DNA of 64,000 nucleotides from assembly GCA_900312665.1 (NCBI GenBank), contig ONZQ02000007.1, forward strand, positions 792,102 to 856,101, written 5' to 3'. A program made the position numbers and the translations under genes. The notes beneath the pieces are model-generated. The model saw only the letters and a program-made list of their open reading frames with translations, was not told the DNA's origin and did not search any database. This document shows positions 36,851-49,147 of this stretch, piece after piece; positions within the stretch are counted from its first letter, which is position 1; every line of letters begins with the position of its first letter. The DNA is from Cephalotrichum gorgonifer (taxonomy: Eukaryota > Ascomycota > Sordariomycetes > Microascales > Microascaceae).

Positions 36851-38336
36851 ACATCGTCTCTTGTGGTTTGATTTTGAATCTGCTTTTGTGTTACGGGAAA
36901 CGGGAACAAATGGCATCTGGTACATGATTTGGGTGTTTGGACGCGCTGAACCAACCCGAGTCGGTGTCCACGGCGTTCTGGGAAAGGGGGGCAGTGTTTT
37001 TTCTGTACTTCACGAATATGGGGCTTATTATGAGGGTTGAGACGTGTCCCCCAAATGAATACGGGCTGCCATGAGGCGCCTTGCTACCGCTACCGCGACT
37101 TGATTTTTCTGTTGTGATGTTTACGTGTCGTGACCTTCCTAAAAAGGAAATTGTCTGGATTGGACTCGTGTCCGCATAATATTGGTATATCCTTCACCCT
37201 TGCTACATGTAGACATAGTCTCAACCAAGCCTAGCCAAGAAAGCATATTTTCGAATATTGCATCTGCCACATCATGGTACCACCTGAAGAGACCCTCCCA
37301 ATGCTAACCTCTCACCTCCTGCCCATTCACTATGGCAGCGCCACGCTCAGCATCCGCAGCCTTGCTGTGCTACTCGGAGATGTCGCCTTAACTAAGCTGA
37401 TGTGCGGGAATGCGCTGCAGTCTTGTCAACTGTATAAATTAATTCGAAGCAGATAGTAGGAACCCGATCTCAGGCGACAAGACGATCCTACATATCAACA
37501 AGAATGTCGGGGTAAACTATCCGTATTGGTAGGTAATGAGCAGATACATAAATGAGGGGGGAGATGGACTGAAAAGGGCTCCGCGACAGCTCTCGAAGGG
37601 ACGTCGAATAATCTCTTTCAGCGTGTCTCATCATTTCCGTGCTCTTCTGTTGTTCTACTGGGAATATCTGGGGCACGGCATCTGCACTACACCATCCGAT
37701 CCACCATATACTCGACAGTACTTCTACATCAGTGGGAACTTCTTCTCTGATGGCCAAAGCGGGCATTGTTCTATTACGAATCACACGTACGTGGAAATAA
37801 CTAACCCCGGAATCTGGAGCCACCCAGTCCTGCCCCTTAGTCTTCGTAGAGGCTCACCGCCACCTTCATGTTCTCGTCGGGCTCATCACACCAAGCCAGG
37901 CAGGCAATGACGCGGCTTGCTACCTGTTAGATATGTATACTTGCGCCGGTTATATCCATTGTTTACCAGTCATCAGGCACCCCCCCTGCCCTGGTATCTA
38001 TCCATGGGGGCTCTTCCCTTGCATGACTGCCTAACATTATCCCTCTTCCCATCAAGTGGTGCTGCCTAGCGTCTTGCACCCCGACCACAGCCGAAGCATT
38101 GCCATTATATCCGCAGCCGCCCGCGGCCCTCTGTCGCCGACGCATATGTAGCCTGCCACAATCCGCCTTGCACTCTGCTTAAGGAGATATGTGACGTCCT
38201 GGCCCTGATGCCCACCCGCTCTTGCCACCAATAGCCTCACTAGCTCTCCGGTGAGGGGTTCGCTCGGTTCCGCTTCCCGGATGCCATCTCCCTCCGTATC
38301 TTAACCGAACCAACTTCCCCCCTTTCTATTAACATC
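36851..38336. other. Intergenic between H4 and TRS20, no gene seen
   Basis: Short frames only. Two genes end here (H4 from the left, TRS20 from the right), so this is convergent 3' DNA. No repeat or RNA gene recognised. Confidence 0.5.
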
Positions 38337-38959
38337 CTACAAGTACTTCCTCCCGGCAGCGGTGACCCTCTGACGGAACACGGGGCTCGTGACCTCCATA
38401 TCGGCCCTGTAGAACGGGTTCATGGTGGCTTTGACCCAATTCTCGTAAACCTCGGTGAAGAAATTCCTCACCGCCTCCTCGGTGGCGGGGGACGTGGGGT
38501 TCGCGCCGATGGCAGAGGAGCGCGAGGACGTGGTCGAGGGGAGGGGCTGGTGGAGGAGGAGGAACTTTGCGTTGGTGGGGGTCACGTAGGCGGAGATGTA
38601 GTTGTTGAAGAAGCGGTCGATGTGCTTTAGGTACCTGTTCTCGGGGCCGTTAGTCGTCAGCGCTCATGGGCAGTTGCTTGTTAGGGCAGTCGAGGAGTGG
38701 GAATGCCGGAGCGGGACGGACTCTGGTAAACGGATGTAGGGAGAGGGGGAAGTGGGGGCGGGGTCCCGACTTACAGCTGGCCGGTGGACCACTGTACCTC
38801 CTCGAGGATATCCAGAGAGCTGTGCACGATGAACTGGTTCATGGAGCGCGCCTGCTCGGCGAAGTGCGCGTTGCCGTCGCCGCCCTGCTTCGAGGTGCCG
38901 AACTCATGCTCGAAGAGGGGGTTGTCCTGCGTGCCCACTATGACGAAGTAGTACGACAT
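38337..38959 (-). CDS. TRS20: TRAPP complex subunit Trs20 (sedlin/TRAPPC2)
   Basis: Two exons, 38959-38775 and 38634-38337, joined at CAGCT|GTAAGT ... GACTAAC ... AACAG, give 160 residues. The start MSYYFVIVGTQDNPLFEHEF matches the longin-fold first strands of sedlin. FAEQARSMNQFIVHSSLDIL, YLKHIDRFFNNYISAYVTP, RNFFTEVYENWVKATMNPFY and a terminal GRKYL follow in family order. Trs20 is a core subunit of TRAPP complexes that tether ER-to-Golgi vesicles and activate Ypt1. A Ser/Pro insertion near residue 100 (STTSSRSS... NPTSPATEE) extends it over the ~140 aa metazoan form. It is divergent from the mL60 gene; starts are 434 bases apart. Confidence 0.93.
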
Positions 38960-39393
38960 GTTGGCCCGCCGCCCATAGATGGAGGATTTTCTCCTCGGGT
39001 ATAGATCTGGCGGGAGGGGCGAGGGTATTTATTTGCCTCGAGGTGCATGTGTTAATAGCTGCGCATCGAGGTTGGAGGTTGGAGGTGGGACTTGGATGCT
39101 GGCTTAGTGGGGCAGAGTTGTGGACGTTCATTGGTCAGGCCACGCGACACTCCCAAAAAAGCTTCGAAGTCCAAATTTCGAGACGAAACCTCACGACATC
39201 ACAGTTCATACGACTCTACCAACCGCCGACGACACCACAACCCGTCGAAGCGCTTCGACGCCACCGCCAAACGCGCTCTCTTCGCCCACGAGCGGAGACT
39301 CAATCCCTCCGATCCTCCGAATTCACAACCCGCCCCCCCTCTTTTCCCAGAGACCTCGCGAGCGTTCGAGAGGAAAAAGGAGAGAACGACACA
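38960..39393. promoter_or_regulatory. Shared divergent promoter, TRS20 / mL60
   Basis: 434 bases between the two start codons, no other gene. It holds C/T-rich 5' leader sequence on each side. Any shared control element would lie here; none was recognised with certainty. Confidence 0.5.
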
Positions 39394-39816
39394 ATGTTCG
39401 GCGCCTTCCGCTTTACGAACCCCCTATCGGGCGGCCTTCTCTGGAAGACCCCTTGGCGCCTGTCCAAGTTCCAGAAGCGCCGCCAGAGGCAGAGGCTCAG
39501 GGCCGTCGACAGCGTCGTCGCGACGCTCGACGCCGCGCTGGCGAAGAAGGGCGAGACGCTGGAGAGCCTGGAGAGGTGGAAGGCGGAGATGCCGACCGAG
39601 GCGGAGATGGTGCCTAGGGACAAGTATACGATCTTTGACCGGAAGGTCAAGGGGTATCGGAAGAGTATTCACAGTAAGTTCGTTCCTTTGGGGGGAGGGG
39701 GGGCAGAGAGCGTCTTGTTTCTCTGGGTTGGAGTGCTGGACTGTGCTGACTTTTGGGGGATAGAATTGCCCAAGTGGACGAGGGTATCGCAACGGATCAA
39801 CCCGCCTGGTTATTAA
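39394..39816 (+). CDS. MRPL31: Mitochondrial large ribosomal subunit protein mL60 (Mrpl31)
   Basis: Exons 39394-39673 and 39764-39816 join at CACA|GTAAGT ... GGATAG to 110 residues. The start MFGAFRFTNPLSGGLLWKTP, the middle RLRAVDSVVATLDAALAKKG and the end HKLPKWTRVSQRINPPGY are characteristic of the small basic fungal Mrpl31/mL60 protein of the mitochondrial 54S subunit. The N-terminus is basic and lacks acidic residues, as for matrix import. The spliced end is essential, since without the intron the conserved KLPKWTRVSQR would be lost. It converges on CBC2 with 420 bases between. Confidence 0.93.
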   Translation: MFGAFRFTNPLSGGLLWKTPWRLSKFQKRRQRQRLRAVDSVVATLDAALAKKGETLESLERWKAEMPTEAEMVPRDKYTIFDRKVKGYRKSIHSKFVPLGGGGAESVLFLWVGVLDCADFWGIELPKWTRVSQRINPPGY

Positions 39817-40236
39817 GGTACCTGGGAGTTGGAAGAGGGGGTGGAAGGTGGAGGGTATATCTACAGCGGATGATGGAACGGGACTTCGGAGGCATTTGGT
39901 GCCGTCACGACGAGGCTGGGTGGCGGAGCGCCCACAGGTGTTGGGGCTTGTACAATATGTCGTATACGTGTATATCTCTTGGGACAACCGGGAAGCAATT
40001 TTGAACTTGATCAAATTTTGGGGGCCTGCTATGTGAGGAAAACATGGTCCAACTTTGCTCGTCTAGATCTCACGCGCACCAAGCGTAGGCTTAACATATG
40101 CCTCATTGCTAAACGCTGGCCACGGGAGTACCATGACTCGATTTCTCTTTAGGCCATCATCCTTTTGGCGCTCGACGCCCTAGTCTACAGCCCCCCCACC
40201 CCAAAATCGTACAGATAGAAACGCCCCGAGACCTCC
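39817..40236. other. Convergent 3' region, mL60 / CBC2
   Basis: 3' flanks of two converging genes; no other gene seen. Confidence 0.5.
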
Positions 40237-41050
40237 CTATCTCATCTTCCCGTAGTCTGAATCCGCCTCCCTCAAGCTGTCCGCCTCCCTCATCCTCTCT
40301 TGCTGTATCGCCCTCCCCACGCCGCCCCTCCCCTCGTCGTAGTCGTCCCTGTACTCGTCGCGCACCTGGCCGCCGGACTTGCCGCGGCCGTACTGCCTCC
40401 CCTCCTCGAAGCCCGGGTCGAGGTCGGTGCGGATGACGCGCTCGTCGAGCTTCGTGCCGCCGATGTACTTCATGCAGTCGAGGGCGTCCTGGTGGGTGTA
40501 GTACTCGACGAAGCAGAAGCCGCAAGGGGTCTTGGCGAAGCGGTCGAGCCCCATCACGAGGCGCTTTATCTCGCCCACCTTGCTGAAGAGCTCGTAGACC
40601 TGCTCTTCGGTTGTGTAAAAGGACCTAAGAAGGGGTGTGAGTGGGGATTGGAGGTGAGAAGAGGAGAGGGGGGGGAGTGGGTCAATAGGACGGGTGAAAG
40701 TGAAGTGCATGAGAGGGAGAGGTGATGCGCTCTGCCGCTGCGGCCGCAGAACGCCTCATGAACGCGCCCCGGGGGAGGGGCAGTTTTCGCTAGACTCACA
40801 GGTTTCCTACGTAGAGAGTCGTCGCATCCCGGAGGGGATCCTCGGGCTCCCTCTCGGGCTCGGTCTTCATATCTTCATCGCCATCACGATCCCTGTTATG
40901 TCTCCTTTTCTATAGAGCATCTCAGTCAGCCGGGGCCCAATGACGTTTCGGATGAGAGAGACTGAGGCAAGTCCGTCTTCTTACGCGACTGTGGAAGTAG
41001 GCACTAGGCCTATCGAGGCGGTCGACTGTGTTTCGCTGGAAATGGGTCAT
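40237..41050 (-). CDS. CBC2: Nuclear cap-binding complex subunit 2 (CBP20)
   Basis: Three exons, 41050-40985, 40909-40800 and 40624-40237, join in phase to 187 residues. Exon 1 begins MTHFQRNTVDRLDRPSAYF, a conserved CBP20 N-terminal helix. A basic/acidic linker leads to the RRM (about residues 50-135) with RNP2 TTLYVGNLSFYTTEEQ rebuilt across intron 2 and RNP1 CGFCFVEYYTHQDA. The cap-binding tail reads YIGGTKLDERVIRTDLDPGF, EEGRQYGRGKSGGQVRDEY. CBP20 binds m7G caps with CBP80 and acts in splicing, export and quality control in the nucleus. The acidic DGDEDMKTEPEREPED insert before the RRM is a fungal feature. It is divergent from NUP82 over about 535 bases. Confidence 0.94.
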
Positions 41051-41585
41051 GATCTCCGAGTCCCGTTCCTTGATTTGAGTGTAAAGTTATAAAACGGGGT
41101 GATGAACCCTGTGAGAATTGAGGATGGGCCGCCTCGTTCAATGGGTCGTGCAATGAGGTTGAGCTGTGAGAAGATGATTGGGCAGGAGCTCACACACAGA
41201 GCTGTGAGCTATTACATATGTAGGAAAATCAGGACTCCAAAATACAAAAAGGATAGCTGCAACCCATACCAATAGTAGGGTACCTAAGAAGTACTGTCTA
41301 CTGTGAGCTAATGAGAAAGTGCAAGGCTGCTAACAGGGCGAAAAGTGGGTCCCTCCTTGCATTGGCGCAGAAACACGCGAAGACAACGACAGGTCGATCC
41401 ATCCATGGAACCTAACCAACCTCAGGTTTTTTTGGCCCACAGCACCACGAGCTTCCCCTTCTCCCACCTCGCCTATTACCTCCTTACCGAAAACGGGGAA
41501 GCACAATACAACGCACCCCCTCACCAAGCTGGAGTTGCAATTCCCGCTTGTTTCTTATCCACGCGCCCAATAAACCTGGCCAACG
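41051..41585. promoter_or_regulatory. Shared divergent promoter, CBC2 / NUP82
   Basis: 535 bases between divergent start codons, without another gene. T-rich and A-rich tracts flank a central GC-poorer part. No specific site is claimed. Confidence 0.45.
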
Positions 41586-44450
41586 ATGCCAAAGATCAAA
41601 AGCTACACCCCGGCGTGGCTCGCCAAGGGTTCCCCTGGTAACAACCTCTTCGCACCTACGATCGACGTTTCTCGAGCTTCTGTCTCGTCGCCCTACTCGA
41701 CGAAATCCAAGAAGAGGTCCCCGAATGGGCCCAGGCGCACAATCGCCCGCAGGGGCACGGAGGTCTTCGTCGCGAGCGGCAGGGAGATACGATGGGGCGA
41801 TCTAGTGTATCTTAAGGAGATGTACGCCTCGCAGAGGGCGAGCGCCCGCGTTAAGCGGGAGGACTCGAGTGGTGACGATACCCTGGAGAGCATTGAGCAC
41901 CGCGCGGCAGGATATCGGGTAAGTCGTTGAGCTTCTGGGGGCAGGCTAATAATACGCTCCGTCTGGTATGGCGGGTGTGTAGCTAGCTCTAGACATTTCG
42001 AAGCTCCGCCTCAGATACCAAGCCGGGGATATACCTAGCTAACCGCGCGCACACAACTGCAGATCCTTACTACTCCAGTGGCGGACGATATCAAACAACT
42101 AATCATATCGCCGAACGGGAACCTGCTGGCCATCGCCACCTCGCATACCGTACATATCTGCCTCTTACCAGACCCGAGTCACCTGAGCAGCGAAGACACA
42201 GATCCTATCCGACCCAAGATCTGGACCCTCGGCCCCACCACCCATGTCACGTCCCGCTCCCCCATCGCGTCGCTGCTGTGGCACCCGCTCGGGGTTAACG
42301 GGTCTTGTCTGGTGACCGTCTCCACGGACTCGATCGTCCGCGTCTGGGAGCTCTCGGTCGCTGATCGCTGGTCGTTCGACAGCCCTACTATCTCTATCGA
42401 TCTAAAGAGGCTCGCCGATGGGACATCCCTGGACCAGGACTTCACCGCCTCCACGTCAGCCACGAATACCGGTTTCTCTCCCGACTCGTTCGAGATGGAG
42501 GTTGCCTCGGCCTGCTTCGGCTCCAGGTCGTCTGGGGGCTGGAACCCGTTCACGCTGTGGATCGCGATGCGAGAGGGCGATGTCTACGCGCTCTGTCCTC
42601 TTCTGCCGACAAAGTGGGCACCACCTTCGGCACTTATCGCCTCACTATCGGTGTCGATCGTTACCAAGGTGGGGGCTATAGAGGACGACCCCACGGTCTC
42701 TGAGACGCAGAAGCTCCTAGCGCAGCAGCAGCTTGCATGGATGGGAGACGTTGATTCGCAGGAGCCGCAGGTCATAGACGGCTCTATTGGCGAACCCCCC
42801 GTCGAGGTCTACACCCGACCCTCGAAGCCGGGTGCTGTGCCCCGCCTCCAGGGGCCCTTTGAGTTCATCGCGAGCCCAGAGAGCGATGACGACATAGATA
42901 CCGAGCTCACGGACATCCTTGTCATCGGGTCCAAGGTCGATGCGGACGAGCTCATGGGAGACGACTCGGAGTACGACCTTGACGAGACGGACAGGGAAGG
43001 CCTGTCTTTGAGCGTCATCTGTCTCCTCTCGACTAGTGGGCAGGTCAAGGTTTGCCTCGATCTCGAGGGCGTCGAAGCGCAATGGTTACCCCCCAAGAAC
43101 ATGTCGAAACTAGGGAGACTCCTCTCGATGTCCGACAACCCGTCGCTCCTTACATTCCAGGCCATGGATAGTATGACCCCGGTCGAGGCGGATCCCGATG
43201 CCTGGCCGGTGTTTAGCGTCGATGTCATGTCCCGGTACTCCTTCTTCGTCACCCACCACGCAGGCATCACCTTCTTCTCGCTCGCGCCCTGGGTGTTCAG
43301 GCTCGAGGGTGAGATCCAAGGCGCGGGTGGGGCGGGTGGGGAGTTTAGGCTGGGGCTTTTGGTCGATTCAAACAACTCGATTCGGGAGCGACTCTTCACG
43401 CAACCGACGGCGGACACCTCGGCCCCACTGGCGGCCTGCAGCGCCATTAGTGACCCCGACGTGGGTTACGCTGCCATCTCGGCCACGGCGTACGATCCCG
43501 TCGTGCTAATCTTCGACACACCCGAGGACGACTTCACGCTGATCAAGGAGGAGGACGAGGACGAGGCGTCCCCCGTCCGCGAGGTCTCGGCCGAGCCCAT
43601 CCAACCGCTCTACTCGTACGAGCCACGCCCCGCGTTCCAGGTGTCGCACGTGTTCGACCAGGGATCCCAGCTCCCGCTGCTCCTCGAGGGCCTCCGGTCC
43701 TCACGCCACAGGGCCGTGGTGAGCCAGGAGATCCGGCTCAGCCCGCTGACCCTCCAGGTGCTGACGGAGGCGCACAAGATGCTCAGCGAGGAGACGCACC
43801 GGCTGGGCCTCGCGGCGTCGGAGCTCTTCCTCAAGTGCGACAGGATGCGGTCGGAGATGCAGGACCACCTTGCCAAGGCGGCGGAGACGAAGTCCAAGAT
43901 TGACAAGATCGTCGGGCGGGACGGGGCCGGGGACGAGGGGTCGGACAGGGAGAGGATAGACGAGAGGATCTCGCGCGCGAAGAGGCGCCACGAGGAGCTG
44001 GCGAGGCGGCTCGAGGCGGTGCGGAAGACGGTGGCGCAGAGGACGACGAGGGAGATCTCGCACCAGGAGAGGGCGTGGATGGAGGAGGTCAGGGGGCTGG
44101 AGGCTAGCGTTCTGGGCGGCACGGGCGGCTCGGCGGCGGCGCCTAGTAGTGGGAGGGTGGTGCCGGCCAAGCAGGCGAAGAGGAGGGTGGAGGAGGTGAC
44201 GAGTCTCGTGGCCGAGTTGATGCATGAGGCGGAGAGTCTGGGAGTGGATGGGAAGAGCGGGGGGGCCGGTGCCGGTGCTGGTGTTGGTGGGGTGCAGGAG
44301 AGGGGTGGGAGAGGGGGGGTGGAGGTCAGGGTGCCGGGGGAGATACGGCGGGCCAAGATACAGCAGGTGCGAAACCTGCTCGAGAGAGAGGAGGCCATGG
44401 TCGCGGCTGTCTCGAACAGGTTGGAAAAGCTCCAGATGGGGTTACAGTAG
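41586..44450 (+). CDS. NUP82: Nucleoporin Nup82
   Basis: Exons 41586-41918 and 42063-44450 join in phase 0 (CGG|GTAAGT ... GCTAAC ... TGCAG) to 906 residues. The N-terminus MPKIKSYTPAWLAKGSPGNN and the block PVADDIKQLIISPNGNLLAI are typical. A seven-blade beta-propeller fills the first ~500 residues (SPIASLLWHPLG, CLVTVSTDSIVRVWELS, FTLWIAMREGDVYAL). The last ~300 are Glu/Arg/Lys-rich coiled coil (EETHRLGLAASELFLKCDRM, KRRHEELARRLEAVRKTV). That is the Nup82/Nup88 architecture: the propeller docks Nup159/Nup116 partners on the cytoplasmic face of the pore for mRNA export. An acidic loop (EDEDEASPVRE) separates the two parts. The 144-nt intron falls in the first propeller blade. Confidence 0.88.
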
Positions 44451-45609
44451 TGTTCTGGTTTTGAGATACTGGACCGGTCCGGCTCCTGAGGGATAGGGTG
44501 TGTGTGTATAGAGTTTTGAGGCTTCTGCTGTGTTTGCTTGGCGGACGGTTTTACGGGGCTTGCCTCATCTTCGGGGATTAGGTTTTGTAACATGCTGCCA
44601 AGTCACGTCACGCTGTCACAAGTTGGAGGAAGAGTCATAGCGGAAAGGGCGGCTGGGGTGTACACTACGAGGTTGAACAACATAGATGCCCGATATGCCC
44701 GGAATTTGAAGAACGGGGATGTTTAGGCCCCGATGAGGCTCATCAGCTAGGTTCACAGTGGGGGGCTATTACTCGGGTCTAAGCCTATTCGTGCTCCTTG
44801 AAGAGTGAAAGTGTATGTCTGTGTGATGGACAGCGCGGGGGGGGGATGGTAACTGGAGCAGGGAGAAGGCGTTTATACATATGTGGCGACCATGGGTACC
44901 GTACCCTACGATGTGGCGTTCACCACGTCTGTCGGGTTGTGACAGGGCGACTATCCGTGGCTACGGACCTATGAGGTGTAGGATCATCCGCTGGCCCTTC
45001 GACTTATGACTCTCACAAGCAGGGTGGAGTGTCTGCAGGCTCAAGGTGGAGGAGGGTATGGTACATATGTGGACAACAGGGCATGGGGGATCGGCGGGAA
45101 TCATTGGTGCTTTTCGAGGGGACTTGGGGACCGAAGGAAGCTTCCATTCGTCACCTGCGGAGCCAAGTAAGAGGTAGTGCTGCCGTTTCCTTGTAGTCTA
45201 GTCCAGTCCAAATCTACTCGTAGTTTCCGTCCCCCAGCTGGGTCTAGAATCTTCCCCTCCCAAGATACCCGCAAGGCAAGCCCTGCCACCGACCGATGTT
45301 ATGGCCCTTTGCCATCTATGCATGTATAGAGTTGACTCCGTGGGGTTGGTTTGAGTGTCAAAGTTGAAAGAAGAAAAAAGGGGGGGGGTCAGATACCCCT
45401 TTCCCCCCTCCCCCAGCCCCTCTCTCCCGTGTGGTCTATCCCGACTAGAGGAATGTGCATAAGGCAGAGAGAGAATCCTGCGTGTCGGGCCCTTTCATCC
45501 CTTCCTCATGCCTAGCCCTACTACGGCCGAGCAAGACGGCCTATATTCGCCCAGCCCGGCCCTATTATGGCCTATCAAAACTGCCCTTAGCTTTTGTTAG
45601 ATACCCTTT

Positions 45610-45650
45610 CTTTCTCTTCCTCTTCCTCTTCCTCTCCTCCTTCCTCTGCT
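45610..45650 (+). repeat. TTCCTC-type microsatellite
   Basis: A pyrimidine stretch with several copies of the hexamer CTTCCT in tandem. It lies in non-coding DNA. Confidence 0.8.
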
Positions 45651-46507
45651 TTAATTAGAACCATAGAAATAACTCTCCCTCCTCGCTCTAGGGCTATCCT
45701 CATATTGGTCCAATGGGGGTGCGTTCTCTAGTGAAGAGAAGCGGGCAGTGGAGCTAAGCATCGGGGTAGAACTTTTGTGGTGCTAGGCAGGCCGCCAATG
45801 AAACGGCGAGGCGCGTATGGCTTCGTGACGCGACAGCCAGCGCCTCTCTTTTCTTTTAATCAACTATTTGTGCATGGTTCGGAAAGTAGGCCCATGGAAG
45901 GAAGTTAGGCGGGAGTGTAGGAGCAGCTCGCCTCGGTAGTGTTGTTCGGTGTTAGCGGGCCTCTTAATCTCGCCGTTCCTAGGAGCGCCGTGGACGAGCA
46001 GTTCGGTGAAGGGCCCGCGGGAAAAGCTAGGGGAACCATTATAATTACATATCCCGAGCCTTAAAGCCGAGGGGAGGGGAAATGGATTAGTTCCGGGGGA
46101 AGAGGGCCTCACCGGAAGGGGCGGTGAAGGTGCAGCACGCGCCGTAGGATAGATAGTACGACGTGTGTCCGGCATCGCATCGTGGGCCCGAGAGCAGAGA
46201 CGATCAAATGGGACGGGCGACTCACATGGAGTCCGAGTACGCACAGTCCTCGCACACACTTTCGAGGACCAAGAGCAGCAAGTGGAAGGGGCAGAAGGGA
46301 TGGTGGCATGTAAGCAGCCTGTACGATGGATGGAGGCCGCCGCCAGCTCGCTCCTTAAGAGGTTCTCGCGAGGAGACTCACCAGAGGATAAAACCGACGG
46401 TAACGCAAGGGGGCATTTTCTGGATGTGTAACCCATAAGAAAACTCCCACGTCTGCCTCTCATAGGTCTTACCCTAACCCTCCCACCACTCTCACTCTCA
46501 CGCTGTC

Positions 46508-46540
46508 AGCTCAGCTCCGGGCTCAGCTCCGGGCTCAGCT
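46508..46540 (+). repeat. Short tandem repeat, 12-nt unit
   Basis: About two and a half copies of GCTCAGCTCCGG in direct tandem in non-coding DNA. Confidence 0.85.
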
Positions 46541-47695
46541 CAAGGGGCCGTGGCCGTGGCGTTTGGAGGAATCTCGACGAGCTGCGCCAACGGAAAAGTG
46601 CCAGCCAAGCAGTAATACTAGTGTCGGGACGTCGTCGCATCCAAAACCCGGGTATGGGACTTCCCAACGACGATCGAGGGCAAGGCGACGTGATGCTGCG
46701 ACCTCGTGCAAGTACTCACTCCACCGGCGCTGTCCAACTAATTCCAGCGCTGGTGAGGAATGACGCCTAAAACACGTCGGAGACCTGCTGATATTAGGCG
46801 AGTAGACAGACTGTCGTGTGTAGCAGCCCCAAAACGTCAGTTGTGGCGGAACGTTTGTAGGCCAAAAGCTTGCCGAGGCGAGAATGTTGAAAGAGTGGTT
46901 ATAGGCAGGTGAGCGCAAAAGGTGGGAAGTGGAGTAACTATTGCAGTACGGAGTACATTGAAAGTACGGACACGGTATAAAATGGAGTACTCCGTAATGC
47001 AGATTCCCTCCAGGATGTAACTCTTTGCAGGGGGGGTACCCGTATACAATAACACATGTAATTCCAGCAACAACGGCCCAGGGTGCTGATGCCGATATCG
47101 AAGCCCCCTGGTCTGGGCCAAATGCAGGCGCGCCCCAAGTGAGGCGGACGGGTAGTCCTTTCCCTGCCAATCCCACCCACCTTCTGCATGGTACCACACA
47201 CTTTGTATTACTTTTTTCTTGTCCCATAGTCGAGGGGAATGAATGGCTACTCTCTTTCGCCCTAGGTTACTGAGTAAATCTACCTCACCTCGCTCTCATC
47301 ATGAACGGACTGTATATCTTATAATCACCGAGCCCTCTTTCGGGCTGTCATCCATCTTCCTCTCTCTACCTACTTGTATTACTAGGGTTAAGTTATTGAT
47401 ACCACGCTTGCCAACTTCCATAGCTAGCCAAGCCAACGTCAACCCATGCATAGTCAATACTACACACACACATACCGATCAGCGGAGCGAGCGCAACGGC
47501 CAGATTGTAACTCTCCCCCCCCCCAACCCCGTTCAGGCCGCCCCTTTCCTCTCCTCTCCCTCCCTCCCTCCCTTTTTTGGCCATCTGTTTTCCCAATTGG
47601 GCCCCTCTCTCTGCTTCCTGCTTCTCTTTTCTGCCTCGGCCCCACCACTGGCAGCTCCCACCGAGTTCCGTCTCCGTCTCCTTCTCTAGCTCGAC

Positions 47696-49147
47696 ATGGT
47701 CCAGGTCCAGGTCCAGCATAAGAATCCCGTCGCGCCGACCGCGCCGCTGTCGCGCTCGTGCTTGAGTCCCGGTCCCGACTGGCCAGCGACGACGTCTAAC
47801 TTGGCCCTTCATACTCCGCCTCCCACCTCGTCAACTATGTCTAGCACTCTTCCTAGTACTAGTATTAGTACTAGTGCTGCCATACCTGACTATTTCACGC
47901 TCTCGCCTTTAATCCTGGGTATGCCCTCAGAATCGCCCCACTGGTCAGACAACATAAAGGCCTTGGGCTGACTTTCTCTCTCTCTTGGGGCTCGTGTTCT
48001 AGGCAATTGCGCATTCACTCATCCCGAGGCTGACGCCCGCCTCGTCACGGCATTCGACGATGCCCATCACTGGACCATTTCCGCCATCTCAAGATCCCGC
48101 AAGGTCTTGTACTCCGGCTCAGGTCCCTCCCTCGGAGATGCCTACGACAGCCTGCACAAGGAGACCGCCCGCGCAGTGAGCAGATTCATCGCCTCGGGGA
48201 AGACCTCTGGCTCGCCCCCGCGCGCGCGTGGGGGGAGGAGTAGGGCGACGCGAGCGAGGCCGTCGCTATGCCACCAGGATGAAGACGAGGGATTTCTGTG
48301 GCCTGTAAATGCCTCAGATGACGACTTCTCCCCGGGCGGCGAGACAAGCGATTCCTCGGAGGACGAGGACGACCGCCCGGGCTTCGGCGCTAGCCTTGCC
48401 TCACGGTCGTCTCATACTTACCGTAGGGCGCAAGGGGGAAGAGTCGCAAGGACTAGGACGCGCCTCATTCCCCCGAGGCGACATGCTTCACCACCACCTC
48501 GGCCGCCTCCCTCATCATCATCTGGTCCTCCCCCTCCCCCACCACCACCCCGTCCGCCTTTCTCGCCGGCTCCGGTTGCGGCTACGATGGCAACTCCCAT
48601 AACCGAGCAGATTACACCGTGGCCGCCAGCCTCGCCCCCCTTGGCCTTCCGGGACTTACCCCGGTATCGCCCAAGCCCGCCACCTCCACCTCCACCTCCA
48701 CCTCCACCGCCACCGCCACACCCCAGGTCTACCCGCCTCACTTCCTCGTCATCATCCCTCACGATAGGAGACGCCATCACCGCTACGACGCCCGATGTAC
48801 TCCCCGCGCGATTTATCGTCAACGAACCGGGGAATCACACCCCCCACAAGCTCCTGACGAGGGTGGCGCCGTCGATGAGGGCCGTCCAAGAGGAGGCCCT
48901 GCGCATCGTGAGACGGGGCGCCCCCAAGGACCCCAAGAGCCCCGGCACCTGGTACCCGCCGAGCTTGGTCGTCAAACGAGTTGTTGTCACCACGGCCGGT
49001 GACGAAGAGGAGTCATACGAGATCGACACGGACTTTGGGGATGACCTGTCTGCGGTGTTCGGCGGCAGCAGCGGCGGCGTCGTCCCACGCTTCGTCGTCG
49101 ACATCCGGCACCCCACCGTACCCATGGCCGAGATATCCTGGTGGTGA
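47696..49147 (+). CDS. Unrecognised polyproline protein
   Basis: Exons 47696-47918 and 48003-49147 join at CTGG|GTATGC ... GGGCTGAC ... TTCTAG to 455 residues. The junction makes SPLILGNCAFTHPEADARLV, a coherent stretch that leads into HHWTISAISRSRKVLYSGSG and SLGDAYDSLHKETARAVSRF; this block of about 90 residues looks folded. A basic, acidic and Pro-rich middle contains runs of Pro from a CCACCT repeat. A second ordered block lies near the end (FIVNEPGNHTPHKLLTRVAP ... EEALRIVRRGAP ... PPSLVVKRVVVTT). I recognise no family. The start could also be the internal ATG at 47837. The stop TGA lies within TGGTG|GTGAGT, so a further exon cannot be excluded. Not assigned a function. Confidence 0.65.
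48679..48719 (+). repeat. CCACCT/CCACCG microsatellite inside a coding exon
   Basis: Tandem hexamers encode an uninterrupted proline run in the unrecognised protein. Length changes would be in frame. Confidence 0.9.

Larger units (their letters stand above)
44451..47695. other. Gene-poor 3.2 kb, no supported gene
   Basis: Two minus-strand frames of about 200 and 230 codons (45864-46463, 46535-47227) have no domain pattern, low coherence and overlapping plus-strand frames; I do not call them. The region has a C/T microsatellite near 45610-45650, a 12-nt tandem repeat near 46508-46540, and TACTCCGTA/TACGGAGTA words near 46947-46996. Confidence 0.5.

Noticed and set aside
45864..47227. Two minus-strand frames of about 200 and 230 codons
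   Set aside because: No domain pattern, mixed composition, competing plus-strand frames and no splice context.
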